Assembly (NCBI GenBank): GCA_964524025.1 | Contig: CAZGBT010000017.1 | Span: 1-11,420 of the forward strand | Direction of reading: 5' to 3' | From: CAZGBT01 sp964524025 | GTDB taxonomy: Archaea; Aenigmatarchaeota; Aenigmatarchaeia; CG10238-14; EX4484-224 | DNA length: 11,420 nt | Shown: positions 6,851-11,419 of the stretch, one piece after another | How the letters are laid out: each line of letters begins with the position of its first letter | How positions within the stretch are numbered: position 1 is the first letter of the stretch | Position numbers and translations under genes: made by a program | Notes under the pieces: generated by a model | Seen by the model: only the letters and a program-made list of their open reading frames with translations | Database searches by the model: none | What the model was told of the DNA's origin: nothing

Positions 6851-7429
6851 ATGCTAAAGCCTGAGTTTAGAGTTATAGGTTTCGACGACGGCCCTTTTAC
6901 AAGGAAATCTAAAAGGGTTATGGTAATAGGTGTTGTTTTTAGGGGCGGAAAATTTTTGGAAGGCGTTTTAAGAACTTATGTAAAAGTGGATGGTTTAGAT
7001 GCTACAGAGAAAATAGCAAAACTTTTAAATTCTTCCAGACATAAACAACAGTTAAAACTAATAATGCTTGATGGCATAACTATGGGAGGGTTCAATCTAA
7101 TAGACATAAAGGAATTGAATAAGCTCACCTATCTACCTGTAATAGTGATTAATAGAAAAAAGCCAAACTTGAAAGAGGTAAAAAAGGCATTGCAAAAGTT
7201 TGAGGATTTTGAGACTAGATGGAAAATAGTAAAGAATGCTGGAAGGATTAAAAAGATGATAACCATAAAAGGAAAAGAGCTTTACTATCAGCACGTTGGA
7301 ATAAGCGAAGAAGAGGCTGAAGAAGCTATAAACTTAACTATTTCGAGGAGTGATATACCAGAACCTTTAAGAGTTGCTCATATAATAGTTTCTGGTGTAG
7401 TTAGGGGTGAAAGTTATGGGAGGGCGTAA
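6851..7429 (+). CDS. DUF99 / UPF0215 family protein
   Basis: At 192 residues this matches the archaeal DUF99 (UPF0215) family along its length. It has VIGFDDGPF at 8-16, GVVFRGG, LRTYVKVDGLDATEKIA (41-57), LIMLDGITMGGFNLID (70-85), and LPVIVINRKKPNL. The family is related in fold to endonuclease V, and the aspartates of FDDG and the LDG motif are the likely equivalents of its metal-binding residues. The biochemical role of DUF99 is not established, so nuclease activity is only suggested. It is the first gene of the block ending with PCNA. Its 3' end overlaps the signal peptidase gene and includes that gene's ribosome binding site. Confidence 0.9.
   Translation: MLKPEFRVIGFDDGPFTRKSKRVMVIGVVFRGGKFLEGVLRTYVKVDGLDATEKIAKLLNSSRHKQQLKLIMLDGITMGGFNLIDIKELNKLTYLPVIVINRKKPNLKEVKKALQKFEDFETRWKIVKNAGRIKKMITIKGKELYYQHVGISEEEAEEAINLTISRSDIPEPLRVAHIIVSGVVRGESYGRA
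7403..7410 (+). promoter_or_regulatory. Shine-Dalgarno site setting the signal peptidase start
   Basis: AGGGGTGA matches the archaeal 16S 3' end (GGTGA core). It ends five bases before ATG 7416. It overlaps the upstream GTG at 7407, so ATG 7416 is the better start. Confidence 0.6.
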
Positions 7430-7964
7430 AAAACTGAAAAAAATATGGAAAATTTTGAATGAGGGTTGGACAGGAAACATTTTTTACGCATTTCTAGGAT
7501 TAATTTTCGCATTCCTTTTCTATAACGTAATTTTAAGCACAGCTTTAGGAACAAAAACACCAGTAGTTGCTGTTGTTAGCTCTTCTATGCAGCATGATAA
7601 TCCAGAAGTTACTCATTACAAATGGCTAATGGAGCATTTTAATTATTCGAGAGAATTCATAGATTCTTGGCCTTTTCCTAATGGTTTAAACGTTGGCGAT
7701 ATGCCGATCGTTAAAGGATGCGATAAGTATGAGGTTGGTGATATTATAGTTTATAAAGTTCCTGGTCAACCAGCTCCTATAATTCACAGAATAATCAAAA
7801 TAAATGAAGATGGAACTTATCAGACTAAAGGAGATAACAATCTAGTTCAACTTCCTTATGAATATAGGGTAGAAAAATCCCAGATTTATGGCAAAGTTAT
7901 TTTTGTTATACCAAAGCTTGGTTGGGTAAAGGTGGCTTTAGTTAAAATATTGGGAATATGGTGA
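7416..7964 (+). CDS. archaeal type I signal peptidase (Sec11-like, S26B)
   Basis: This 182-residue membrane peptidase removes signal peptides from exported proteins. Numbering from ATG 7416, a membrane segment lies at about 21-44. The catalytic serine is in VVSSSM (S57), and the second conserved block is PIIHRII (H124), giving the Ser-His pair of archaeal and ER enzymes in place of Ser-Lys. Other family marks are GDMPIVKG, YEVGDIIVYKVPG, TKGDNN (137-142) and IPKLGWV near the end, with the active site facing outwards. An upstream GTG at 7407 would add three residues, but the Shine-Dalgarno position favours ATG 7416. The gene overlaps DUF99, and its own last bases carry the ribosome binding site for TFS, so co-transcription is likely. 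The membrane-anchored DUF2330-like protein elsewhere in the window is a plausible substrate. Confidence 0.92.
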   Translation: MGGRKKLKKIWKILNEGWTGNIFYAFLGLIFAFLFYNVILSTALGTKTPVVAVVSSSMQHDNPEVTHYKWLMEHFNYSREFIDSWPFPNGLNVGDMPIVKGCDKYEVGDIIVYKVPGQPAPIIHRIIKINEDGTYQTKGDNNLVQLPYEYRVEKSQIYGKVIFVIPKLGWVKVALVKILGIW

Positions 7965-7965
7965 G
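7960..7965 (+). promoter_or_regulatory. Shine-Dalgarno site setting the TFS start
   Basis: GGTGAG overlaps the stop of the signal peptidase and lies four bases before ATG 7970. It selects that codon over the upstream ATG 7958 and GTG 7961. Confidence 0.6.
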
Positions 7966-7969
7966 AAAA

Positions 7970-8296
7970 ATGGAGTTTTGTCCAAAATGTGGCAACCTGC
8001 TAATCGTAGTTAAAAAAAGAGGGAAACCCATGCTTTATTGTAGGAAATGCAATAAAAGCTATAAATTGAAAGGTAAGGTCGAAATAGCTGAAAAAGTTGA
8101 GAGGAAGGAGAGAGAAATAATCGTAATGGAAAAAGATGAAGGTTTGAAAGAATTTCCTGTTACAGATGTTATTTGCCCAAAGTGTGGAAACGGAAAGGCT
8201 TATTGGTGGATGCAACAAACTAGAAGCGCTGACGAACCTCCAACTATTTTTTATAGATGCACTAAATGCGGATATTCCTGGAGATCCTACGGATAG
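7970..8296 (+). CDS. tfs: transcription factor S (TFS, TFIIS/RPB9-like cleavage factor)
   Basis: TFS stimulates transcript cleavage by a backtracked archaeal RNA polymerase. From ATG 7970 the protein is 108 residues, the normal length, and opens with the usual MEFCPKCGNLL. The N-terminal zinc ribbon uses C4, C7, C24 and C27. The C-terminal ribbon uses C69, C72, C97 and C100 and holds YWWMQQTRSADEP, whose D88-E89 pair is the acidic tip that enters the polymerase active site. Having this DE pair indicates a true cleavage factor rather than an inhibitory paralogue. An upstream ATG at 7958 would add four residues, but GGTGAG at 7960-7965 supports the later start. It sits between the signal peptidase and the OB-fold/PCNA genes. 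Confidence 0.95.
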   Translation: MEFCPKCGNLLIVVKKRGKPMLYCRKCNKSYKLKGKVEIAEKVERKEREIIVMEKDEGLKEFPVTDVICPKCGNGKAYWWMQQTRSADEPPTIFYRCTKCGYSWRSYG

Positions 8297-8305
8297 GAAA
8301 ATTAG

Positions 8306-8314
8306 CTTTAAAAC
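8306..8314 (+). promoter_or_regulatory. internal TATA-like element before the OB-fold/PCNA pair
   Basis: CTTTAAAAC is centred about 26 bases before ATG 8336, in the 39-base space after TFS. It would give a leaderless transcript for the OB-fold protein and PCNA, independent of the upstream genes. Confidence 0.5.
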
Positions 8315-8335
8315 TGAATTTTCCTTACTTACTAT

Positions 8336-8629
8336 ATGCTCCCTTTTTATAAAAGGAGGAGAATTAATGAAATAGGAAAAGAAGAAAGGATTTGCTTGAT
8401 AGGAAAAGTTGCTAAAGTTGGGGAAGATTCTTTTTTGCTTGAAGACGAGACAGGTATGATAGAAATATTGTCAAGCTTTAAGGTGGAAAAGGGTAAAGTT
8501 GTAAGGGTGTTTGCAAAAAGGGTTGGAGATAAATTTATTGCTGAAATAATCCAAGATTTTAGCAAGGTTGACTTAAATCTATTTAAAAGGGTGGAAGAAG
8601 TATATAATGAGGCTGGTTTAAATGTTTAA
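8336..8629 (+). CDS. small OB-fold-like protein upstream of PCNA
   Basis: The 97-residue product has a five-strand pattern typical of an OB-fold: RICLIGKVAKVGEDSFLLED, TGMIEILSSF, KVVRVFAKRVGDKFIAEIIQD. A C-terminal helix (LFKRVEEVYNEAGL) follows. It is therefore probably a small nucleic-acid-binding protein, perhaps linked to replication because its gene overlaps PCNA by eight bases. ATG 8336 fits the leaderless element at 8306-8314. The first residues (MLPFYKRRRIN) look less conserved. A strong GGAGGA at 8355-8360 precedes an ATG at 8367 that reads only ATG AAA TAG. One more A there would give MKIGKEERICL, so the true N-terminus is uncertain. The exact function is unknown. Confidence 0.8.
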   Translation: MLPFYKRRRINEIGKEERICLIGKVAKVGEDSFLLEDETGMIEILSSFKVEKGKVVRVFAKRVGDKFIAEIIQDFSKVDLNLFKRVEEVYNEAGLNV

Positions 8630-9371
8630 GGCAACTTTAAGCGAACCAGAATTGCTTGTAATACCTATTTCTACTATAGCTGAGCTAATAGATGAGGGAA
8701 TTTTTAACTTATCTAAAAATGGTATTAGCTTAACGGCAGCTGACAGAGCCATGGTTGCTGTCGTTGATTTTAATCTTTTAGCTACAGCTTTTGATACTTA
8801 TGAACTGGAAAAGGAAACTTCTATAGGTTTAAACGTTGGAAATTTACTTTCCATACTTAAAAGGGCAAAAAAGAGGCATAGGATTTCGCTAAGTTTAGAA
8901 GACAATAAATTCGAAGTTTCCATTCACAACGGAGCTAAAAGAAAGTTCTTGCTTCCTCTATTAGAATTATCTCAGGAAGAAGTACCTCCTATAGAACAGC
9001 TGCAATTTACTACTAAAGTCGAAATAAGACCTGATACTTTGGCTGAGATAATAAAAGATGCCTCAATAGTTTCTGATGCTGTTACCTTCGAGGCTCAACC
9101 GGATAAATTTATAATTAGAGCGGAAGGCGATATAAGCAGAACCGAAGCTGTTTTTGAAAAAGATAGCGAAGATCTAATAGATTTAGAAGCTAAGGAAACT
9201 GTTAAATCAAGGTACCCAATCGATTATTTAAAGAAAATGGCTAAAGCTGCTAAGTTAGCAGATACTGTAATAATAGAATTTGCCCAGGAATATCCCATGA
9301 AAATGAGCTTCAAAGTTTTGGATAAAGTAAGCTTGGTTTTCGTTCTGGCACCGAGAGTTCTTGAAGAATAA
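8622..9371 (+). CDS. pcn: DNA polymerase sliding clamp (PCNA)
   Basis: PCNA forms the ring that tethers DNA polymerase, FEN1, ligase and other factors to DNA. The 249-residue length is normal. Visible family marks are the opening FKATLSEPELLVIPISTIAELIDEG, then GISLTAADRAMVAVVDF and the ISLSLEDNKFEV segment. The interdomain connecting region is near 117-130 (LELSQEEVPPIEQL), and the C-terminal FVLAPRV binds partners with PIP boxes. Only one clamp gene is in the window, so I cannot say whether the organism uses a homotrimer or a set of paralogues as Sulfolobales do. The gene overlaps the OB-fold protein by eight bases and is likely translated by coupling. It is the last gene of the block. Confidence 0.97.
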   Translation: MFKATLSEPELLVIPISTIAELIDEGIFNLSKNGISLTAADRAMVAVVDFNLLATAFDTYELEKETSIGLNVGNLLSILKRAKKRHRISLSLEDNKFEVSIHNGAKRKFLLPLLELSQEEVPPIEQLQFTTKVEIRPDTLAEIIKDASIVSDAVTFEAQPDKFIIRAEGDISRTEAVFEKDSEDLIDLEAKETVKSRYPIDYLKKMAKAAKLADTVIIEFAQEYPMKMSFKVLDKVSLVFVLAPRVLEE

Positions 9372-9399
9372 ATTACCTTGTTTTAATTAAACTTTCTTT

Positions 9400-9816
9400 A
9401 TGAAAAAAGTTGGACCTTTGATAGTGGGAGTAGCCGTAATTAAAAGAGGTAATAAATTTTTACTCTGTAAAAGGAGAAGTAAGCTTAAAATTTGGAGAAA
9501 ATGGGAAGTTCCTGGTGGAATAGTAAATTTTGGAGAGAGTTTAGAAGACGCTATTAAAAGGGAGGTTAAAGAAGAAATTGGAGTAGAGGTAGAATTGGTT
9601 AAACCGATTGATTTTTTCTTTACGAATATATGGAAACTTAAGAAAAAAAGGATTCACGTTTTTCTGGTTGGTTATTTATGCAGAATCAAAAGAGGAAAAC
9701 CTAAGCCATGTGATAGAGAAATAGAAAAAGTTAAATGGTTTTCGATAGAGGAAGTTAAGAAGTTAGATTGTTTACCAGGAAGCAAAGAATTTGTTTTGAA
9801 GGCTGCAAACTTATGA
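9400..9816 (+). CDS. Nudix hydrolase, MutT/ADP-ribose pyrophosphatase type
   Basis: The 138-residue single-domain enzyme has a full Nudix box: G40, five residues, E46, seven residues, then R54-E55-V56-K57-E58-E59-I60-G61-V62. It is preceded by KWEVPGG, the usual lead-in of standard Nudix enzymes. Strands before the box (VGVAVIKRGNKFLLCKRRSK) and after it (RIHVFLVGYLC) are typical. It should hydrolyse a nucleoside diphosphate derivative, for example an oxidised nucleotide or ADP-ribose; the sequence does not decide which. A TTTTAATTA lies just upstream, but no clear TATA spacing or Shine-Dalgarno was found. It begins 28 bases after PCNA and overlaps the convergent eL13 gene by six bases. Confidence 0.92.
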   Translation: MKKVGPLIVGVAVIKRGNKFLLCKRRSKLKIWRKWEVPGGIVNFGESLEDAIKREVKEEIGVEVELVKPIDFFFTNIWKLKKKRIHVFLVGYLCRIKRGKPKPCDREIEKVKWFSIEEVKKLDCLPGSKEFVLKAANL

Positions 9817-10017
9817 TCTTTTCCATCCGATTTTCTCCAGATATTCCCTTAAGATTTTTATGTTTTCCTCCCTCTTACTTCTCCTTCTTTTATCAAAAGC
9901 AATTCCAAGCTTTTTAGCTTCTTTAGGGCTTAAGCCAACTTCTTTTAATTCTGCAAGGCTGAATCCCTTTCCCTTTCTAAACCTTCCAGTATGTCCTTTA
10001 ACTATTGGCCTTAACAT
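9811..10017 (-). CDS. rpl13e: large-subunit ribosomal protein eL13 (L13e)
   Basis: This is a 68-residue short archaeal L13e. It is basic, with MLRPIVKGHTGRFRKGKGFSLAEL at the start, the characteristic LKEVGLSPKEAKKLGI helix pair, and a FDKRRRSKREENIKIL tail. It binds 23S rRNA in the large subunit. Among archaea this protein is typical of the TACK lineages, which helps place the organism. ATG 10017 is preceded directly by GTG 10020, and either could be used. A TATA-like element at 10035-10050 (minus strand) is spaced for a leaderless mRNA. Upstream and divergent lies the structured RNA candidate at 10053-10178, so a ribosomal protein and putative rRNA-modification guides share one promoter region. 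Confidence 0.93.
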   Translation of the reverse strand: MLRPIVKGHTGRFRKGKGFSLAELKEVGLSPKEAKKLGIAFDKRRRSKREENIKILREYLEKIGWKRS

Positions 10018-10023
10018 CACAAA

Positions 10024-10048
10024 ATTTTAAAATGCTTTAAATAAAAAT
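10024..10048. promoter_or_regulatory. shared promoter region for eL13 (-) and the RNA at 10053 (+)
   Basis: Two TATA-like stretches lie here. ATTTTAAAA (10024-10032) is about 26 bases before 10053. CTTTAAATAA (10035-10044) is about 26 bases before 10066 on the plus strand, and the A/T tract 10035-10050 is about 26 bases before the eL13 start on the minus strand. The RNA could therefore start at the small hairpin or right at its first C box. Confidence 0.5.
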
Positions 10049-10052
10049 AATT

Positions 10053-10178
10053 AGCCCGAAAGGGCTGTGATGATACGACGGTCATCCAACGGCTAATGAG
10101 GAATATCTAATCCGTTGAAAAATGAAAGATTCACCCTTGTCTAAAGCCGGATGAGGATGACGCTCCGCACTGATTTTT
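10053..10178 (+). ncRNA. GC-rich structured RNA: two tandem C/D-box-sRNA-like units
   Basis: No gene fits here, yet this is a GC-rich island in AT-rich DNA with a promoter before it and a T5 run (10174-10178) after it. It opens with AGCCC-GAAA-GGGCT, a GNRA-capped hairpin (10053-10066). I then read two units of 52-53 bases. Unit 1: C box GTGATGA (10067-10073), weak D' CCAA (10086-10089), C' ATGAGGA (10096-10102), 12-base guide, D-like TTGA (10115-10118). Unit 2: weak C AATGAAA (10121-10127), D' CTAA (10141-10144), C' ATGAGGA (10151-10157), 12-base guide, D box CTGA (10170-10173). The identical C' boxes and 12-base spacings support 2'-O-methylation guides. The unit 1 D guide is complementary to a conserved 16S segment. 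Several boxes are degenerate, so a different structured RNA remains possible. It does not resemble 5S, SRP or RNase P RNA. Confidence 0.55.
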
Positions 10179-10182
10179 AAGA
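10174..10182 (+). promoter_or_regulatory. T-run terminator doubling as TATA element
   Basis: TTTTTAAGA directly follows the CTGA box of the RNA. T5 is a plausible archaeal terminator, and the same bases are centred about 26 before ATG 10204, the right distance for a leaderless transcript of the membrane-protein gene. Confidence 0.45.
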
Positions 10183-10203
10183 ATTATTTCTACCTTTATT
10201 TTG

Positions 10204-10526
10204 ATGAAAAAGGTAGTGGAGTTGCTTAAAGAGATAAGAAAGGATGTTAAAGAAATTAAAAGAGAGGTCGTTGGAAGTAAAGTTTACGATCCTATAAAAA
10301 CTTTTAAGAAATTTATCCCAGGATTTATAGGCTGGCTAATAGGAATAGCTATTTCCTTTCTTTTTGGTCACGAAAGTATAATAATCCCTTCTACTATCAT
10401 CCTATCCTATCCTATCTTGTTACTAACTTCCTTAAACACTATTTAATACCAAGAATTCGTGGGAAGAAAGTAAGAGTTAAAGATCTTGCTAGAGAGTTAC
10501 AAGAAATCTTTGGGAAAGTGTGGTAA
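10204..10526 (+). pseudogene. small membrane protein, out of frame at a CCTAT repeat
   Basis: As it stands, the frame from ATG 10204 stops at TAA 10444-10446 after 80 residues. It has an N-terminal charged helix (KKVVELLKEIRKDVKEIKREV) and membrane segments from about residue 39 (IPGFIGWLIGIAISFLF and beyond). Three copies of CCTAT lie at 10401-10415. Removing one copy shifts reading into a second frame. That frame runs on as NFLKHYLIPRIRGKKVRVKD LARELQEIFGKVW and stops at TAA 10524-10526. The restored protein of about 105 residues would have a basic cytoplasmic C-terminus. Its stop would abut the stop of the convergent gene at 10527, which matches the other convergent pairs in this window. 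A single-base loss nearby would explain the shift equally well. The function is unknown. The cause could be error, mutation or repeat-driven on/off switching. Confidence 0.65.
10401..10415 (+). repeat. CCTAT x3 pentanucleotide tandem repeat
   Basis: Three perfect CCTAT units, extending by partial units on both sides (AT before, C after). It lies inside the coding region of the small membrane protein, exactly where the reading frame appears to shift. Gain or loss of one five-base unit changes the frame. Confidence 0.85.
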
Positions 10527-10763
10527 TTACTTGCTCTCTTTTTCTTTTAGCTTATACTTCCTTACAAGCTCCTCGAATGTCTTGGAGGCCTTTTCGTACG
10601 AAGAAAATCCTTTTCTTGTAGTTTCTCCTTCGCATCTTACTTCTATCACATAATTTGGTACTTTAAAAATTCTGTAGAATTCTTTATCAAAATATAATGT
10701 TACTTCTATCTCTTTACCTTTATAGGAACCTTCTGCTACCTTCACTAAGTCTTTATGTTTCAA
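10527..10763 (-). CDS. small hypothetical protein
   Basis: This encodes 78 residues that I do not recognise. The N-terminal part alternates strand-like segments (YKGKEIEVTLYFD, FYRIFKVPNYVIEVRCEG). The end is a charged helix (SSYEKASKTFEELVRKYKLKEKESK), suggesting a small alpha/beta domain. It is soluble, with no zinc motif. The start is a TTG at 10763, since no ATG fits and a TATA-like TATTTAATTC (10781-10790, minus strand) is placed about 23-26 bases upstream for a leaderless mRNA. It is convergent with the small membrane-protein gene, with no bases between the restored stops. Confidence 0.65.
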   Translation of the reverse strand: MKHKDLVKVAEGSYKGKEIEVTLYFDKEFYRIFKVPNYVIEVRCEGETTRKGFSSYEKASKTFEELVRKYKLKEKESK

Positions 10764-10876
10764 AACTTCAAAAAGAGTTTGAATTAAATAAGACTAGGTA
10801 AAAAAAGGATTTAAGGATAATTGGAGAAAATTTAAAAAATTTTATAAGAAGATTAAAATCACCTCAAAAATTAACT
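10764..10876. other. intergenic region between two minus-strand genes
   Basis: It holds the TATA-like element of the downstream 78-residue gene (10781-10790). On the minus strand there is also a T7 run (10800-10806), a possible terminator for the 120-residue gene. A GAGGTGA on the minus strand near 10860 looks like a perfect Shine-Dalgarno but precedes only a six-codon frame. No gene or RNA is visible. Confidence 0.4.
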
Positions 10877-11239
10877 TTAGCGTACGTAAACAAACTTATA
10901 CCTTATGATCTTTCCTTCTAAACCCCTAAATCCGCATTTTTTACAATGAAAACCTATGGTAAAGAAATCACCTTTCAAATTTCTAACTTTCACCGGATAT
11001 AATTCGCTTCCGCATATTGGGCAGTTTTTGTTTTTAAAACCTCCTACGATTTTTAAACCCTTAATTTCGGCCAAAATTTTTCTAAGCCTGTTCTCGCTTA
11101 ATCTAAACATTCTATCTTTTTTCAAAAGTTCTTCAAGAACTAAATCTTTTAATTCTTTCAGAGAGTTGACAGATAGCCTCCTCTTTAAAACGGTTTCAAC
11201 AGCTTCTATAACATCTTCTTTTTTAGGTATCTTTTTCAC
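10877..11239 (-). CDS. winged-helix-like protein with C-terminal zinc ribbon
   Basis: The 120-residue product has an N-terminal helical region (about 6-62: EDVIEAVETVLKRR, SLKELKDLVLEELLKK, LSENRLRKILAEIKGLKIVGG) that looks like a winged-helix or related DNA-binding domain. A zinc ribbon follows, with C73/C76 (CPICG) and C99/C102 (CKKCG). This combination is common in archaeal transcription regulators, but I cannot name a family. The start is GTG 11239. A TATA-like element lies at 11258-11265 on the minus strand, so the mRNA should be leaderless. It is divergent from the tRNA-Ser gene and shares the same 41-base promoter region. Confidence 0.75.
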   Translation of the reverse strand: MKKIPKKEDVIEAVETVLKRRLSVNSLKELKDLVLEELLKKDRMFRLSENRLRKILAEIKGLKIVGGFKNKNCPICGSELYPVKVRNLKGDFFTIGFHCKKCGFRGLEGKIIRYKFVYVR

Positions 11240-11250
11240 AATTAGTTTTA

Positions 11251-11265
11251 AATTTTAGTTTATAT
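11251..11265. promoter_or_regulatory. shared TATA region for the zinc-ribbon gene (-) and tRNA-Ser (+)
   Basis: AATTTTAGTTTATAT contains A/T boxes placed about 23-26 bases from both the GTG at 11239 (minus strand) and the tRNA 5' end at 11281 (plus strand). Only 41 bases separate the two genes. Confidence 0.45.
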
Positions 11266-11280
11266 GAGAAGTATTTGGAA

Positions 11281-11419
11281 GCCCGGGTGGCCGAACCAGG
11301 TTAAGGCGCCAGCCTGGAGTACGATGAAGAAATCGCCTACCAGAGGAAATGATGAGGAGGAGTACCTCAGAAAGCTGGTGGGCGTTAAGCCCTTCTGGGT
11401 TCAAATCCCAGCCCGGGCG
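11281..11419 (+). tRNA. tRNA-Ser(GGA) with a 53-base intron
   Basis: The acceptor GCCCGGG (11281-11287) pairs fully with CCCGGGC (11412-11418), followed by discriminator G73. The D arm is GCCG...GGC. The anticodon stem is CCAGC (11309-11313) with GCTGG (11374-11378), and the loop CTGGAG gives anticodon GGA, which reads UCC/UCU serine codons. A serine-type long variable arm GGGC-GTTAA-GCCC and the T arm CTGGG-TTCAAAT-CCCAG complete it. CCA cannot be judged because the window ends. The intron is best placed at 11320-11372, at the canonical 37/38 position. Loop bases CTGG pair with TCAG (11367-11370), followed by an AAA bulge (11371-11373), which makes half of a bulge-helix-bulge. The other side is relaxed, with an A/C mismatch and then GTAC/GTAC pairing. 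Splicing would need the archaeal tRNA endonuclease. Confidence 0.95.
11320..11372 (+). ncRNA. tRNA intron organised as a C/D-box guide RNA
   Basis: The whole intron follows C/D sRNA geometry. C box ACGATGA (11321-11327), 13-base guide (11328-11340), D' CAGA (11341-11344), 4-base spacer, C' ATGATGA (11349-11355, perfect consensus), 12-base guide (11356-11367), D CAGA (11368-11371). Both D boxes have CAGA where CUGA is usual. This keeps the G and A needed for the sheared pairs and replaces the U-U pair with U-A. If real, the excised intron would bind L7Ae, Nop5 and fibrillarin and guide 2'-O-methylation. Such introns are known in archaeal tRNA-Trp. I know of no tRNA-Ser case, but that is from memory. 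Confidence 0.55.

Noticed and set aside
7407..7415. GTG 7407 as signal peptidase start
   Set aside because: It lies inside the GGTGA ribosome binding site that correctly serves ATG 7416.
10141..10157. Unit 2 D' guide (ending CCCUUGU) targeting the 23S segment CAAGGGU
   Set aside because: Only seven pairs, and not in contact with the D' box, so it could easily be chance.
10053..10178. 5S, SRP or RNase P RNA at the GC-rich island
   Set aside because: Length is near that of 5S, but the conserved 5S loops and terminal helix are absent. No SRP GGAA/GCAGC helix 8 or RNase P GAGGAAAGUC-type core was found.
10204..10446. Complete 80-residue membrane protein ending at 10446
   Set aside because: Coding-like sequence continues in another frame to 10526, next to the convergent stop, so the short form is probably truncated. 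It is kept only as the current reading.
11320..11372. Homing endonuclease or mobile intron
   Set aside because: The intron is only 53 bases and holds no reading frame.
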